Shown: piece after piece, positions 14,101 to 23,124 of the stretch | Numbering within the stretch: position 1 is the first letter of the stretch | How the letters are laid out: every line of letters begins with the position of its first letter | Made by a program: the position numbers and the translations under genes | Source of the DNA: Strigamia acuminata | Lineage: Eukaryota; Arthropoda; Chilopoda; Geophilomorpha; Linotaeniidae | NCBI GenBank assembly: GCA_949358305.1 | Contig: OX442318.1 | Location: 8,108,501-8,172,500, forward strand | DNA length: 64,000 bases | Direction: 5' to 3' | The notes under the pieces: generated by a model | Told to the model about the DNA's origin: nothing | The model's input: the letters and a program-made list of their open reading frames with translations, nothing else | Databases searched by the model: none

Positions 14101-15340
14101 TCGTTTCGTGTCTGTACATGTGACGACATGGGAATGACGTCACATGTACAGACACAAAACGAGTTTTGCATACGTTAATTTTCGAATTTCAATTCAATTT
14201 TACAACAACTTTACAAAAACTGTACAGCTTACATTTACACATGAATTTTTGGAACATTTACAACTCTTAAAGCCATATTTTTTCCAATGGTGTGGATTTA
14301 TTGTAGCTTGCTGTTAGTATTGGTTCCAAGAGCTGGCGCGGCTGTTACATCAGATTGTTTGCATTTCCGTTGTATACATTATAGTCTTCGCCGTAGTTCT
14401 ACGTCAAAAAAAATTTTTTTTGTTAAATAAATCAATCAATAATGTCAAACCAATTTCTAACCCCAACTCCATAAACCTGCAGCACTAGAAGGGCGAAAAA
14501 AAAATGGCTCATAAAAGCCATTATTAATCAAAATGAAACCATGTCAAAATATTCTGATCAGCAAAAGATGAAAGGGAGTGGACTAATAAAGATAAATTAC
14601 CCCAACATGTGCAAGGGTCAGCAAAGGGTCAGCCGGCTTTGCTTGTCAAACTGCAGTGTGCAATTGGTTAGCATTTATCCAACCACACATTTCCGTGCAT
14701 TTCGAGTCTCTTTTTTCATTTAATTTGCATTTGAACGCACGAATTTGAGTGGCGTATGGCTAAGTTTATGATTTATGCGCCCTGGACACGGAAGGTTGTG
14801 AAGCTATTAACAGTGACAACAGCGCCCCATGCTAAGTCCATATTTGTTTGCAAAACCTTCACTTTTCCTTCTCCCAACCCCCTACCACCTTAATTAAATT
14901 TAATGATGCAGCGCCCTTGTTGCAAAAATCCACGCTCACATAATAGATTAATATGTTTTCTTTCTGATGACAGCAAGTCGTAAACTTTGCAGACTAATAA
15001 TAATGAAAACAGGGACGAATTTTCAGGCAGGGGTCAGAAAAATTCATTAATTGAAATTTCCAAATTGCAAATACGTGTTAATTGCAATAGATAGATTTAC
15101 AATGGCAGGACACGCACATACTAAACACTTGAAGCTTTTTTCCCAAATAGCTTTATGGCAATAGATTTTCGAGCTGTCAATTTCATTTTTTTTTGGCTAA
15201 ACTTTTTGCAATTTTGAGAAACTAAAAACAACGTCTTCAACCAAAACTTCTTAATGGATCGCGTTTTCTATGATGTAAATAGACGCGTTTTGAATTACGC
15301 CGCGATACAAAATATCGCAAGGAGCCTGGTTTTGTTTTGT

Positions 15341-15378
<38 letters not shown>

Positions 15379-18300
15379 ACTAGCACTCCGATGGAGTAAA
15401 ATACAGTACAATCATTATGTGACTGGTATGGTCTTCGCTAGTGCAATCAGGGGACTGAAGACACTAGTTTGGGACGCATACTCACGTAAATAACAGAAAC
15501 TCCCCTAATATTGGTTGGTTGGCCTTTATTAATGTTGTCTAGGGGTATGGGGAATCCCGTTACCCGTTGCGAGAGTGCCACGAAGGCACGCCGCACCGGC
15601 AACCGACCCGTCACACACTGGGTAACGTGGTCGGTTCGACTAAACATTCGTGTCGTACTCACCTACGACCTGCGTATCCGCTCATGGAGGCTGTAGGTAT
15701 TCGGCGACGCGTTTGTGGAATTACATTTTCTGCTTTTAACAAAAATACAAACTTTAAACGCACCTAATAACCAACCAATCAAAAACTATAAAAACCAAAT
15801 TTTTTTATTTAACAAATTATAATTACCATAATATAATTACAAACCCAGTTCTAGAAACCGACCAAACTAAATTATTTCTAAATCAACTTAACATTGAAAA
15901 AAAAAACACATTACACATAATTTGTTTTTCATTAATATTTATTCCATGTCACAGCATAAAGAAGATATCTAAAACTTTTCACATTTGCTGCATTAAACCC
16001 CCTTCGTTTTTTTCCCTTCCCTTCCCACGCTACTTCTTCTGAATTATTAATTGCCTCTTAAAAATAAAATCCCATTCCCCGTGCCAAAAGAAAAATTTAA
16101 CATCAATTTTAATTTGCTCAAAGCTGTTGCTAGCTTTGCAATCAATCACATTTATTAGCAGAGGGTAAAATTGCTTCACCGATAATTAAATCTAATCTTA
16201 CCTAAATTAGTGTTGAAAACACCTCATTATACAGTGTTCTCAAACTCCAGAATGAATTCTAAACAAGTGTGTGCGGTGTAAATAAATACTCACTTCTCCT
16301 CGTGATGGAAAGCGGGCAACTTGTGTCTATGTGCAAGTCAAGTGATAAATAATTCAGAGGAAACCCCCCGCGTGCCCCCTTGGAGTATGCACCGGCATTA
16401 TAAAGATTTCTCCCAATGGAGACCCAAATAAAAATGCTGAATCTATGCAAACCTACTACAAGTGAAAATGAGCCTCTTGGGTGTTTCATGTACTTGGAAA
16501 TAGTCTTATCGCGCTTGCAATTGTGCTCATGGCTGTTGCGCTCTAGCTCGGCAAGCCATAACCAATTAGAACTGTCGCTTAATTGCATTATAAAAATATT
16601 TAGCTACATGCTGAATGAATAATTTTTGACGCTTTCTGTTCATGCCACAAAAGTGTGGCGCCAAACTCGCTTTGTGACACAACTGTCGCGCGACTGGTGG
16701 GTCAGGAATGCTCGGGAGTGTCAGATGAATGCAAATAGGTTTTTATTCCCATTGGGAAAAGCGCAAATATACCCACAAACACAAATAAATTCTTGTTTCA
16801 ATTGCCACCGAGTCCCTTTCCTCGGTTAATAATGGTGCGGACAGGTCCATTGGGCAGTTGGGCCTTTTCCCCCGATGCGTCGTTAGATCTTGTTCGCACC
16901 AAATGAAGCCCTAACCTAGGTTAAGTTGCGATGGTATTGCTTACAAAATGATTAGGCTAATGCATTCGCACCATGAATTAAAAAAAACCACACATCCAGG
17001 CTGGCATGTGCACAGGGAATTGTGGAAAGTGTTCGGGGCTATAGCCAAGGCTGGACTGGGAACAAATTTATTGTCGGGAAATCTGGGCGTCCGGGCCACA
17101 ATTAATGAAGTCGGGACAGGCCACAGCGGGCCGTTTTTAGTAGTTCATTTTTGAAAAATTTAATGCACCCGTAGATGAAGTGGGGCGCAGAAGATCGCCT
17201 TGCTTAAAAATGGGTCGCGATGCTAAAAAGTTTGGGAACTCCTGGTCTAGTTCGTACAACCATGTACCAAGGATAACATGGACACGTATCCGCATGTTCA
17301 GAGCGTTTTGCCACCGATGGCGCCACATAATATCATATAAAGTCTGTTTCAGTGTAAGTATGGCACTTCTCCTATTAGCCAATAAGAGAAGTGCCATACT
17401 TACACTGAAACAGACTTTACAGCCACACTGTATTCTGGGATGACAACAAGTAACAAACATGTTTAGTTGGCAAGCAATGCATGACATGCGATTGCTGTCA
17501 TCCAATCAACGCACAGAACAACCAATCAATAGGAAATAACACACGGATACGCAGGGCCGTCTTTACACTTTTCAGCACCCTGGGCTAATAAAACTCAGGC
17601 GCCCCTTGCCCAGCACTTTTCTGTGCCCGGCGCCCTTCTGTGCCCATCGAGCCCCTGTGTCCGGCACCCCCTGTGCCCGGCGCCCCTGGGCTGCAGCCCA
17701 GTTAGCCCAATGGTAAAGGTGGGCCTGCGGATACGTGTTCATGTTATCGGTAAAACTAGCTTTGCGTTATCCGGTTGTGCAATCAAAATTAGAAGAACTA
17801 ATTAGGAGAACTGTTTATTAAACTAAACAACATATTTAAAATGTTTTCCATTTAAACAAGCTTTAAACAACTTTTGTTATTCAAATAAGCATCTAAAATA
17901 TGCATTTATACATTTAAATAAACCAGCCTTACTAGCATTTAGAATAGCTTTATTTATAATGTAACTTCAACTCTCTGCTCTTATCACATCCGCTTTGATA
18001 GAGAAACTCAGTCGAAAATAGACTTTTGCAGACTTGTTTACACATTCAATTCTTGTTGCACAAATGAAATAAGCCCATAAAGAGAAATTAATTCTGGTCT
18101 GTAGGGGGCAAATGAGAGATCTGGAAGATATACACAAGCGTTCCCTCATTTGTGGTCATGTTAATTCTATTGGATTTGCAATGTGAAGGAAATGAGACTT
18201 TGGTATTCAACCCCATTACAATAGGGCAAGAGAGGAAAGTGAGAGAAACTATTGAAATGACACGAGGTTTGTCCAATATTCATTGAGTGGCGGTGATAAA

Positions 18301-21300
18301 TTGTCAACGTCACACGCAGAAAGAAGATTACAAAAGTCAGAGGTTAAGTTGAATTAATTGAAAAGACATTTCTTTCAATGTTTCATCATTAAACAGAATT
18401 AATATCACTTTAGTTCCCTCCGCTCGTGCATCCCTCAACTTTATATTGGCAATTTTAATCAAATGGAAGAAATTATCTGGCGGTTTAAATTTACCTTCGA
18501 ATGAAACATTCCCTGCTGACCCTTTCTCTTTCGTAATACGTTGCGGTTTCCTGGATCTGTACATACCATTTAATTGCTTTATGCTACAATTGCAAAATTC
18601 AACCTCATTAAAGTGACAACATTCTTGGCACAATATTAACTCCAAATTCCTTTCTCCATTACCAGCTAACAGTTGCATATCCCACAATCATTAACATGAT
18701 TATAATTATGTCTCCTAACTATCTTTGAACGTCAAAGTAACCAAAACACATAAACATGCACACAACTTAAAGGGAAAGGCACATCTCTTACTCCAAGGGT
18801 CCTCTACACTCATTTCTGACCATTTGCGACATTTTGGTTGCGTTTTCGCAAATATCGGAGCGGGTATGCAGAATAACCTCTCTTTGCGCGACTTAAATGG
18901 TTGTAATGATGTCTTGACCTTTGTCGTTCCGCACACACATTGGATCCCATGTTAATCTTCATTTCTACTCAAAGAGTTTTTTAAAATTACAATTTTTGTG
19001 TGTGCGGAACGCAGTTTTTACGAAAACAGACCTTGTCCGGCCATCCACTCCTGACTTACGTTAAAACCTAAATTGTTTCGCTTGTTCGGCGTTGCACTTG
19101 CGTGTCCCATTTATGAGTCTAAAGATTAAACTTCTCTGTGTGAAATTTGAATTGCATTTCTTTAAAAAATTCATTACCGGTCCTTGGGTATTGAATTGAT
19201 CGACCGCTGTAACCTCGGCCGGGTTTTCCTCGCTCAAATCAATATTAATGTCTTCTTCTTTTTTTCTTCTTTTCTTTTCTTAGCACCTGCAAAGGACAAA
19301 AACCTTAAAATAGCAGAGCCAATTTCTAATCAAGTGAATGTCACTTGCCTCGGCTATGGACTATATCCCGAACCAAACATCGAGATTACCATAAAGAACG
19401 AAGACAGCGCAGAAGTCCCAGACACAACACCGGTAGTGATCGATAGCAACATGCGGGTGATCCCCAGACAAGAAGGCCTCTACGACATTGAGGGATACAA
19501 ACTGTTCGACTTCAATTCACTATCACAAGACACAATATTTGTGTGTAAATTATCAGTGCCTGAAACGACATATGCTATCCTTATAGAGTCTGTGTTTGCT
19601 CCAAACACGCCAGGTAAATACAAACTTCCATAAACATTTCTGAACTATGCATGAGTGTTGCTAATTAGTATAATCTAGATATGCAACTCACTTTTAAACG
19701 TGTGAAAGGAACCAATGCTCCTTATCATTGCAGATACTGATCCCAGACCAGAACCTAATTCTGCAAAGAGCAAACTAGACAAAAACAAGGAATCCTCTCT
19801 TACAGGTAGTAATAACTTAGCCCGCAATGATTAAAAAAACTAATTGGTTCTTTTCATCTACCAAGTGCGCTTAACCATTCCCTTACCTGACCCGCTGACC
19901 CTTACAATAACATAGTCGATGCCTGATTCTCAGAAATCTATTTAACAGTAATCTTTGCGAAAATGTTTAGATGCGTAACGGCTTTTATCGATTGGTACGC
20001 AGGGTGTACAAGGGGATGAGTTACACACATACACTCTGGCCATGTGTAAGTTTGGCCTAAATTCGAGCCTTTTCTCTGGTGTAGTGATACAAGAAAATAG
20101 ATCCAAACACTAGGATTGCAACCGATCTACTGAAAATAGTAAGCGAACGTTCTAAGATTTCTGGAAGAAGCAAGCAATAAACTCTGAACTATTTTTCCTG
20201 GTGGCAGCACAGAGTGAGTTATGAGGCTCGGATTTAGGCCAAACTTACACATGGCCAGAGTATAGGCAAAAGAGTAACTTAAATAGTGAAAGAATCACAC
20301 ATCGGGTGCATTGAACCCTGAAAAGACTAATTTGATTTATTCGTCTGAAATGACTTCTCTAAACATCATATCTCGTGAGATTGTCAACTTGAAAAAATTC
20401 AAATAAGAGGATTAAGATTAAGTGAAATTGAAATCACTTATTTGACTTATAGAAGTGACTTGTCTCTTCCGTACCTGCTATTGGCTATTGATACCACCTC
20501 TTGTAGGTAGCCATCTCTTTAGTTCTTTTCAGTTTTTAGTTCGTTAGTCGAAAATTCGCTTCGTTAAGATATTGTTGCTTAGTCTGCATCCGATATCTTG
20601 ATGCCAAAATCAAACTAAAAAATCCCTGTCGTTGTGAATAACAATTCGCAGCATTGTGAACTAGCCTTCAAACTTCGTAACTACTCATAATTCATAATTC
20701 ACTATTCATGATGTCACATGTCACATGTCAAGCAGCCTATTCACCAAGTGTAATGATAAAATTGGCTTTTTTACTCAAAAATAACAAAGTAGTGTTATAA
20801 CACACAGTAAAGAATTCTTGTGTTGTAACTAACATGTGAGAGAGAGGTGCATTTAAATAATAAAAAAGTATTGACTGTTTAGATAATAACAGAGTTATAC
20901 ACAGTAAACTGATCAGTTTATTTGTTATTGATGACAACTAACACCAGTTATAAATATATTTATAAGTGGCCAATTGGTAAATAGCTAAAAACCACTATTT
21001 AAACCAATATCCAATTACAGTTGTGGCGATGCAGAAAAGCCAACCACACCTCTCGTATAACAATGCATTACAACAGATTCGAACCAGGACCCAAAGTCAT
21101 ACCTAACCAGATTCAGATAAAATCTTTTCTCCAGATATAAGAATGATTCACTCTTCTCTGGATCGAGGAACCGCGAACAGAACTGATATAATTTTAGAAC
21201 TTCGGCCACAAAATTGTAAACTTTAAAGAATTACATTAATTCCATTTTACTTTATCTCAGTTACACAGTTCACTATTTTCTCCTGTTAAACTTATCTCAA

Positions 21301-21866
21301 CATAGGAAGTTTGACTAGTTTTGCCCAAGTACCGGTATGTTAATTACTTGAGCCGATATGTCATCGTCACAGACATTTGTCTTTAGTGTTTGAATTTAGC
21401 ATCATTAAACTGAGCGCAGACTCTACAGTGGGGGGCAAAAGTAAGTTTACAAACGTATGTATGCGGCAAATATTATAATTTATCTATAAAGTTTATAGAT
21501 AAATTATAATATTTGCCGCATACATACGTTTGTTTATAATATTTGCCGCATATTTTATAATGGGAATGGTTAATTGTTTGTGGATAATGGTTATGTAAAC
21601 TTAATTTTGCCCATTACTTTTTGATGTCACTTCACAAAAAAAATTTTTTCTCAGAAACTAATGGATAGATTTTGATAAAATTTTAGGTGAATAAAGTAGG
21701 ATGTTGTAGAAGCATCCAGTTAAAATTTCATTAATTTTCCTCTATTTTTTCCTGAGATACAGCCGGGAGAATCAACGTGATGCGTTTGTAAACTTACTTT
21801 TGCCCCCCACTGTAGTTGATGAACATCGAACCAATTAAAGATAAAAGCTGTGAAGAAAACTAAAAA

Positions 21867-21935
<69 letters not shown>

Positions 21936-22151
21936 ATTCATTCTCCAGTATGGTCAGGTGTGGGAAAATTGATCATTTTTATTAAAGAATTGCAATTTTA
22001 ACATTGAGTAATTTGTCTTTCTCTTTTTATCCTTTCAGGTACAAAAGCACCTGATGTAGTAAACGGCATATGGCAGTTGCACCAACAAGAGAGGACATTG
22101 CTATCAGTATCCACTGTATTGCTTATCTGTTTGTGGACACTAGTAGTGTGA
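1742..22151 (+). CDS. Two-Ig-domain surface protein, probably GPI-anchored (5' partial)
   Basis: Four exons are joined at phase-1 introns: 1742-2125, 19284-19613, 19734-19805 and 22039-22151, giving 299 residues to a TGA stop. Exon 1 holds a V-like Ig domain with core residues LDC, VVKWY and the closing GDYKC. Exon 2 holds a second Ig domain (NVTC, LYPEP, FVCKL). Exon 3 is a polar linker. Exon 4 ends in a short hydrophobic run (about 17 residues, LLSVSTVL onward) directly before the stop, with no cytoplasmic tail, as in GPI-anchor signals. N-glycosylation sequons are visible (NKT, NVT). Motifs such as YQWI and YEAS-DP-HRAL match my recollection of unnamed arthropod two-Ig proteins loosely like the Beat neural guidance family; this is from memory, not a search. 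The signal-peptide exon is missing, presumably left of the window. The likely role is cell-surface recognition or adhesion, which is inference. Confidence 0.85.
2456..2901. mobile_element. MITE family D, copy 1 (5' end unclear)
   Basis: It shares long stretches with the copy at 40104-40676: gcgtttacatgacgtta, tggaacaacaaaatgg, gcagttttcaatgcg and the terminal catgtaaacatggtaa. The matching left inverted terminus is not found, so this copy is truncated or diverged at that end. No coding capacity is seen. Confidence 0.6.
2993..3272. mobile_element. MITE family B, copy 1, with 34-bp perfect TIRs
   Basis: Arms at 2994-3027 and 3238-3271 are perfect inverted repeats (ctatactcaaaaccacca ... tggtggttttgagtatag). 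The 210-bp interior is non-coding. A second, more diverged copy with the same interior motifs (gtatcactggtgtagtgg, cagaactacttttccac) lies at 35858-36250 in a dynein intron. Confidence 0.8.
3273..5879. other. Intronic AT-rich stretch, no gene recognised
   Basis: Nothing coding is supported. Short palindromes containing gtagttctac occur around 4300-4350 and recur near 14390. The remaining open frames are short and lack codon bias. Confidence 0.5.
5880..6276. mobile_element. MITE family A, long variant (397 bp)
   Basis: Inverted termini begin atactctgtcc and end ggacagagtat. The subterminal parts (ggctgagcc, cagccaatcgg) are also inverted. The interior shares tgtagtgatac, gaagaagcaagcaataaac and cctggtggcagcacagag with the copies at 20030-20265 and 31183-31416. 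This copy carries about 150 bp extra, including an AT-rich insert. Confidence 0.75.
6505..6830. mobile_element. MITE family E, copy 1
   Basis: The right end carries taccggcatgccgcttta and the interior has atttatagaaatataggcc. This stretch aligns by eye, in reverse orientation, with 25559-25937. The left end is eroded. It is non-coding. Confidence 0.55.
6831..7882. other. Intronic stretch, no gene recognised
   Basis: AT-rich at first, then more balanced composition (7150-7650). Open frames exist on both strands but show no domain or codon bias. I see no repeat family present elsewhere in the window. Confidence 0.4.
7883..7960 (-). pseudogene. 5S rRNA-like fragment
   Basis: Read on the minus strand this contains GTAAGCAGC, TTGGGCCT and AGTACTTGGATGGGTGACC in the order and spacing of the internal-promoter and 3' half of 5S rRNA. 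The 5' third of a normal 120-nt gene is missing. It is therefore a 5S pseudogene or the head of a 5S-derived SINE, not a functional gene. A second, deleted relative lies at 11124-11170. Confidence 0.7.
8454..8733. mobile_element. MITE family F, about 280 bp
   Basis: The termini are inverted: taccgtactgcctcattta at the left and taaatgaggcagtacggta at the right, followed inward by aacgccca. The interior is rich in tttaaacgcc motifs and non-coding. A related fragment (cctgggcgtttaaacgag) occurs at 35462-35605 in a dynein intron. Confidence 0.75.
9317..9516. other. Assembly gap, 200 N
   Basis: A run of exactly 200 N, the usual arbitrary size for a scaffold join, so true distance and order across it are not guaranteed. 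It lies inside the 17-kb first visible intron of the Ig gene. Open frames reported across it are meaningless. Confidence 0.99.
10300..10570 (-). CDS. Possible exon of a cysteine-rich protein, unidentified
   Basis: On the minus strand an AG acceptor (gattaacag) is followed by an open frame with codon-like composition and a striking cysteine pattern: FSCKSYYELD, LFCQCRRDHCARMYP, then ILCPKQQMICCGFHCQG. The spacing C-x13-C-x-C-x4-C, later C-x7-CC-x3-C, looks like a disulphide-rich secreted domain. I do not recognise the family. The downstream boundary is unclear and no partner exon in compatible phase was found. It would be a gene nested antisense in the Ig intron. Chance is the main alternative. 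Confidence 0.25.
11124..11170 (-). pseudogene. Internally deleted 5S rRNA-like fragment
   Basis: The minus strand reads GAACACAAAAGTTAAGCAGC, then TTGGGCCTGGGAATTCC. The first part matches the 5S internal control region and the last the 5S 3' end. The segment between them that should read AGTACTTGGATGG is missing. It shares the GTTAGAACACA flank with the fragment at 7883-7960, so both may come from one 5S-derived repeat family. Confidence 0.55.
12148..13125. repeat. GC-rich 21-bp minisatellite, about 36 units, flanked by a direct repeat
   Basis: The array (12243-13020) is built of ggggcccaggcattgcactt(t), 21 bp, interspersed with 27-bp variants that insert ggttgg. Variants cluster in blocks repeated in the same order (12420-12600 and 12730-12910), a sign of larger segmental duplication. 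The array sits between two copies of an approximately 100-bp flank (12148-12262 and 13029-13125, both starting ggccccatttca and including atcaatttacca-like sequence). Because 21 is divisible by 3, open frames such as repeated GAQALHF run through it on both strands; these are not genes. Confidence 0.95.
13126..14086. other. Intronic stretch, no gene recognised
   Basis: Includes a T23 homopolymer near 13407. At 13900-14010 there is a fragment with accgtattt, gccctcgaatactagccgcg and related motifs, which recurs at 39510-39745 and marks another old repeat family. No exon is supported. Confidence 0.4.
14087..14176. repeat. 39-bp-arm hairpin (near-perfect inverted repeat)
   Basis: Arms 14087-14125 and 14138-14176 pair over 39 bp with one mismatch and a 12-nt loop. 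The arm begins aacgtatgcaaaactcg and continues through gtctgtacatgtgacg. It contains the palindrome tgtaca. No flanking target duplication is obvious. Confidence 0.85.
15340..15375. repeat. (TTTA)n microsatellite
   Basis: Nine consecutive copies of the tetranucleotide, following tttgttttg. Confidence 0.95.
15376..17338. other. Intronic stretch, no gene recognised
   Basis: A GC-rich island at 15500-15710 stands out from AT-rich surroundings but has no recognisable RNA or protein signature. Sequence around 16950-17270 resembles worn transposon remnants. No exon is supported. Confidence 0.4.
17339..17545. mobile_element. 33-bp perfect hairpin joined to MITE family C copy 1
   Basis: Arms 17339-17371 and 17386-17418 are perfect inverted repeats (aaagtctgtttcagtgtaag ... 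cttacactgaaacagacttt) around a 14-nt loop. Directly after comes the family C core (actgtattctgggatgacaa, aacaaacatg, ttagttggcaag, gctgtcatccaatca), found again at 48000-48105 and 48856-49043 in dynein introns, where the hairpin is absent. The hairpin is therefore local to this copy. Confidence 0.75.
17546..19283. other. Intronic stretch with an old TIR element and weak coding hints
   Basis: 17539-17737 is bounded by imperfect inverted ends (acacggatacgcagggc and gggcctgcggatacgtgt) and has a GC-rich interior. At 18567-18665 on the minus strand, a 99-bp open stretch with cysteines (CQECCHFNEVEFCNCS) lies between an AG acceptor and a perfect gtatgt donor. It could be an isolated exon but has no partner. 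Nothing else is recognised. Confidence 0.35.
19284..19613 (+). CDS. Ig gene exon encoding the second Ig domain
   Basis: The acceptor tttcttag|CA joins exon 1 in phase to give Ser-Pro-Ala-Lys. The donor is G|gtaaat (phase 1). The canonical cysteines are in NVTC and FVCKL, with the LYPEP stretch between them typical of a C2-type second domain. The pyrimidine tract before the acceptor closely resembles that before exon 1. Confidence 0.9.
19734..19805 (+). CDS. Ig gene linker exon, 72 bp
   Basis: A short exon after a 120-bp intron (acceptor cattgcag, donor cag|gtagta), phase 1 at both ends. It encodes a polar, proline- and lysine-rich linker (DTDPRPEPNSAKSK onward) suited to a stalk between the Ig domains and the membrane anchor. 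It is too short to call alone; support is the exact phase fit at both junctions. Confidence 0.75.
20030..20265. mobile_element. MITE family A, short copy
   Basis: The ends are tacactctggccatgtgtaa and ttacacatggccagagta. They are followed inward by inverted gtttggcctaaat / atttaggccaaac. About 236 bp, non-coding, and closely similar in reverse orientation to 31183-31416. Confidence 0.85.
21426..21812. mobile_element. Non-autonomous Tc1/mariner-type MITE with internal palindrome
   Basis: Flanked by TA on both sides (21424-21425 and 21813-21814). The inverted ends begin cagtggggggcaaaagtaag and extend about 30 bp, to aaacg. Just inside the left end is a second palindrome of about 41-bp arms (21451-21531, from acaaacgtatgtatgcggc to gccgcatacatacgtttgt), part of which is repeated downstream (ttataatatttgccgcata). 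No transposase fragment is present. Confidence 0.85.
21862..21937. repeat. (AAAT)n microsatellite
   Basis: About 18 copies of the tetranucleotide in the last intron of the Ig gene. It produces a spurious minus-strand frame of repeated Ile-Tyr-Leu-Phe. Confidence 0.95.
22039..22151 (+). CDS. Ig gene last exon, GPI-type hydrophobic tail
   Basis: The acceptor is cctttcag and the exon is in phase with the preceding one. It encodes 38 codons ending at TGA. The last 17 or so residues are hydrophobic (LLSVSTVLLICLWTLVV), preceded by a charged segment (QQER). This is the usual layout of a GPI-attachment signal. A single-pass membrane anchor without a tail is the alternative. Confidence 0.8.
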
Positions 22152-22863
22152 ACACTTCTTAAATCTTGTGTATTTAACAAATTTTATTTGTGAAGATGTT
22201 TTATATGCTGTCATATTCTTGGACAAGTCAAAGCTGTGACAAACTGCCAAAAAAAAATATCAGTGATAATAGTGTAGCTTTGAAAACAAAAAAAAAATTT
22301 TGTTGTTTCTTTTTTTTTGGTTTTAAATGTTTCAAAATTAATGCTGAATTTCAAGACCAGCTCTATAAAACTAGTCAGTTTAAAAAAAAATTATATTTAT
22401 GTATATATTATTTCCCAATATCTTAGTTTAAGAGTGCCTAACTACCTATTTAATTCTGATTTTCTATCACCAAAATGGATTAATAATTTTGCACTTCACA
22501 ATCAAATATATCTCTCATGCTCAAATAATTTCCTCAATTATTTTCCCATCAGTTTTTCCCATTGCAAAATTATTGGAGCATGGCATCTAAAAAGATAAAA
22601 AAAAAATTATAATAAATAAAATCCAAAAGGTCTAACAACTTTCAAGTTATTTTCTCTATTTCCCAATAATCCTTGGGCCTAATAATATAAAAAATAATTG
22701 CATTTAATATTCTTTAAAATAATTAATTCATACTTTTAAACTGGTCAATAGTTTCTTGTTTGTAATCTGTCACATTAATTTCAAACTGAATACAGTTTTC
22801 TGCACTAATTTGGACAAAACTCTGAACTTTTACCTCCAATTTTGACAGCACACAGCCTTTGTA
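22152..22863 (+). other. 3' UTR and flank of the Ig gene
   Basis: AT-rich, no coding. Candidate polyadenylation signals aataaataaa lie at 22611-22620, about 460 bp after the stop codon. The Tc1 element begins at 22864, 713 bp past the stop. Confidence 0.5.
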
Positions 22864-23119
22864 CAGCTCCCGGACAAAAGTCCTGCAACAGAGCAATTTT
22901 TTCACTTACTTTGCACTTTGATGGCATCTAGCATAAAAACCATGACAGCTAGAGCAATAACGCTTTAAAAATTGAAAAGCCCTTTCTTTTTAGACTAGAA
23001 TTGTTTTATAACATCAGCTGAAAACATCTTTATTCAGTACGAAATAAACAAAAATAAAAATTACACTAGAGACAAAAGTCTTGCAACACAACAAAATTGG
23101 TACAAAAGTCCTGCAACTT
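22864..23119. repeat. Left terminal inverted repeat of the Tc1 element
   Basis: Pairs with 24283-24538. The direct repeat occurs at the outer end (about 22874) and twice at the inner end (about 23070 and 23100). Confidence 0.9.
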
Positions 23120-23124
23120 TCTTC

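Larger units (their letters stand above)
19806..22038. other. Ig gene last intron with two MITEs and an AAAT tract
   Basis: This 2.2-kb intron contains MITE family A (20030-20265), a Tc1-type MITE (21426-21812) and an (AAAT)n tract (21862-21937), listed separately. The remaining DNA is AT-rich with no exon supported. Confidence 0.7.

Noticed and set aside
15500-15710. GC-rich island that might be a tRNA or other RNA gene
   Set aside because: No cloverleaf, A/B box pair or other RNA signature could be identified by eye.
21720-21941. 73-codon minus-strand frame rich in Ile-Tyr-Leu-Phe
   Set aside because: Product of the (AAAT)n microsatellite.
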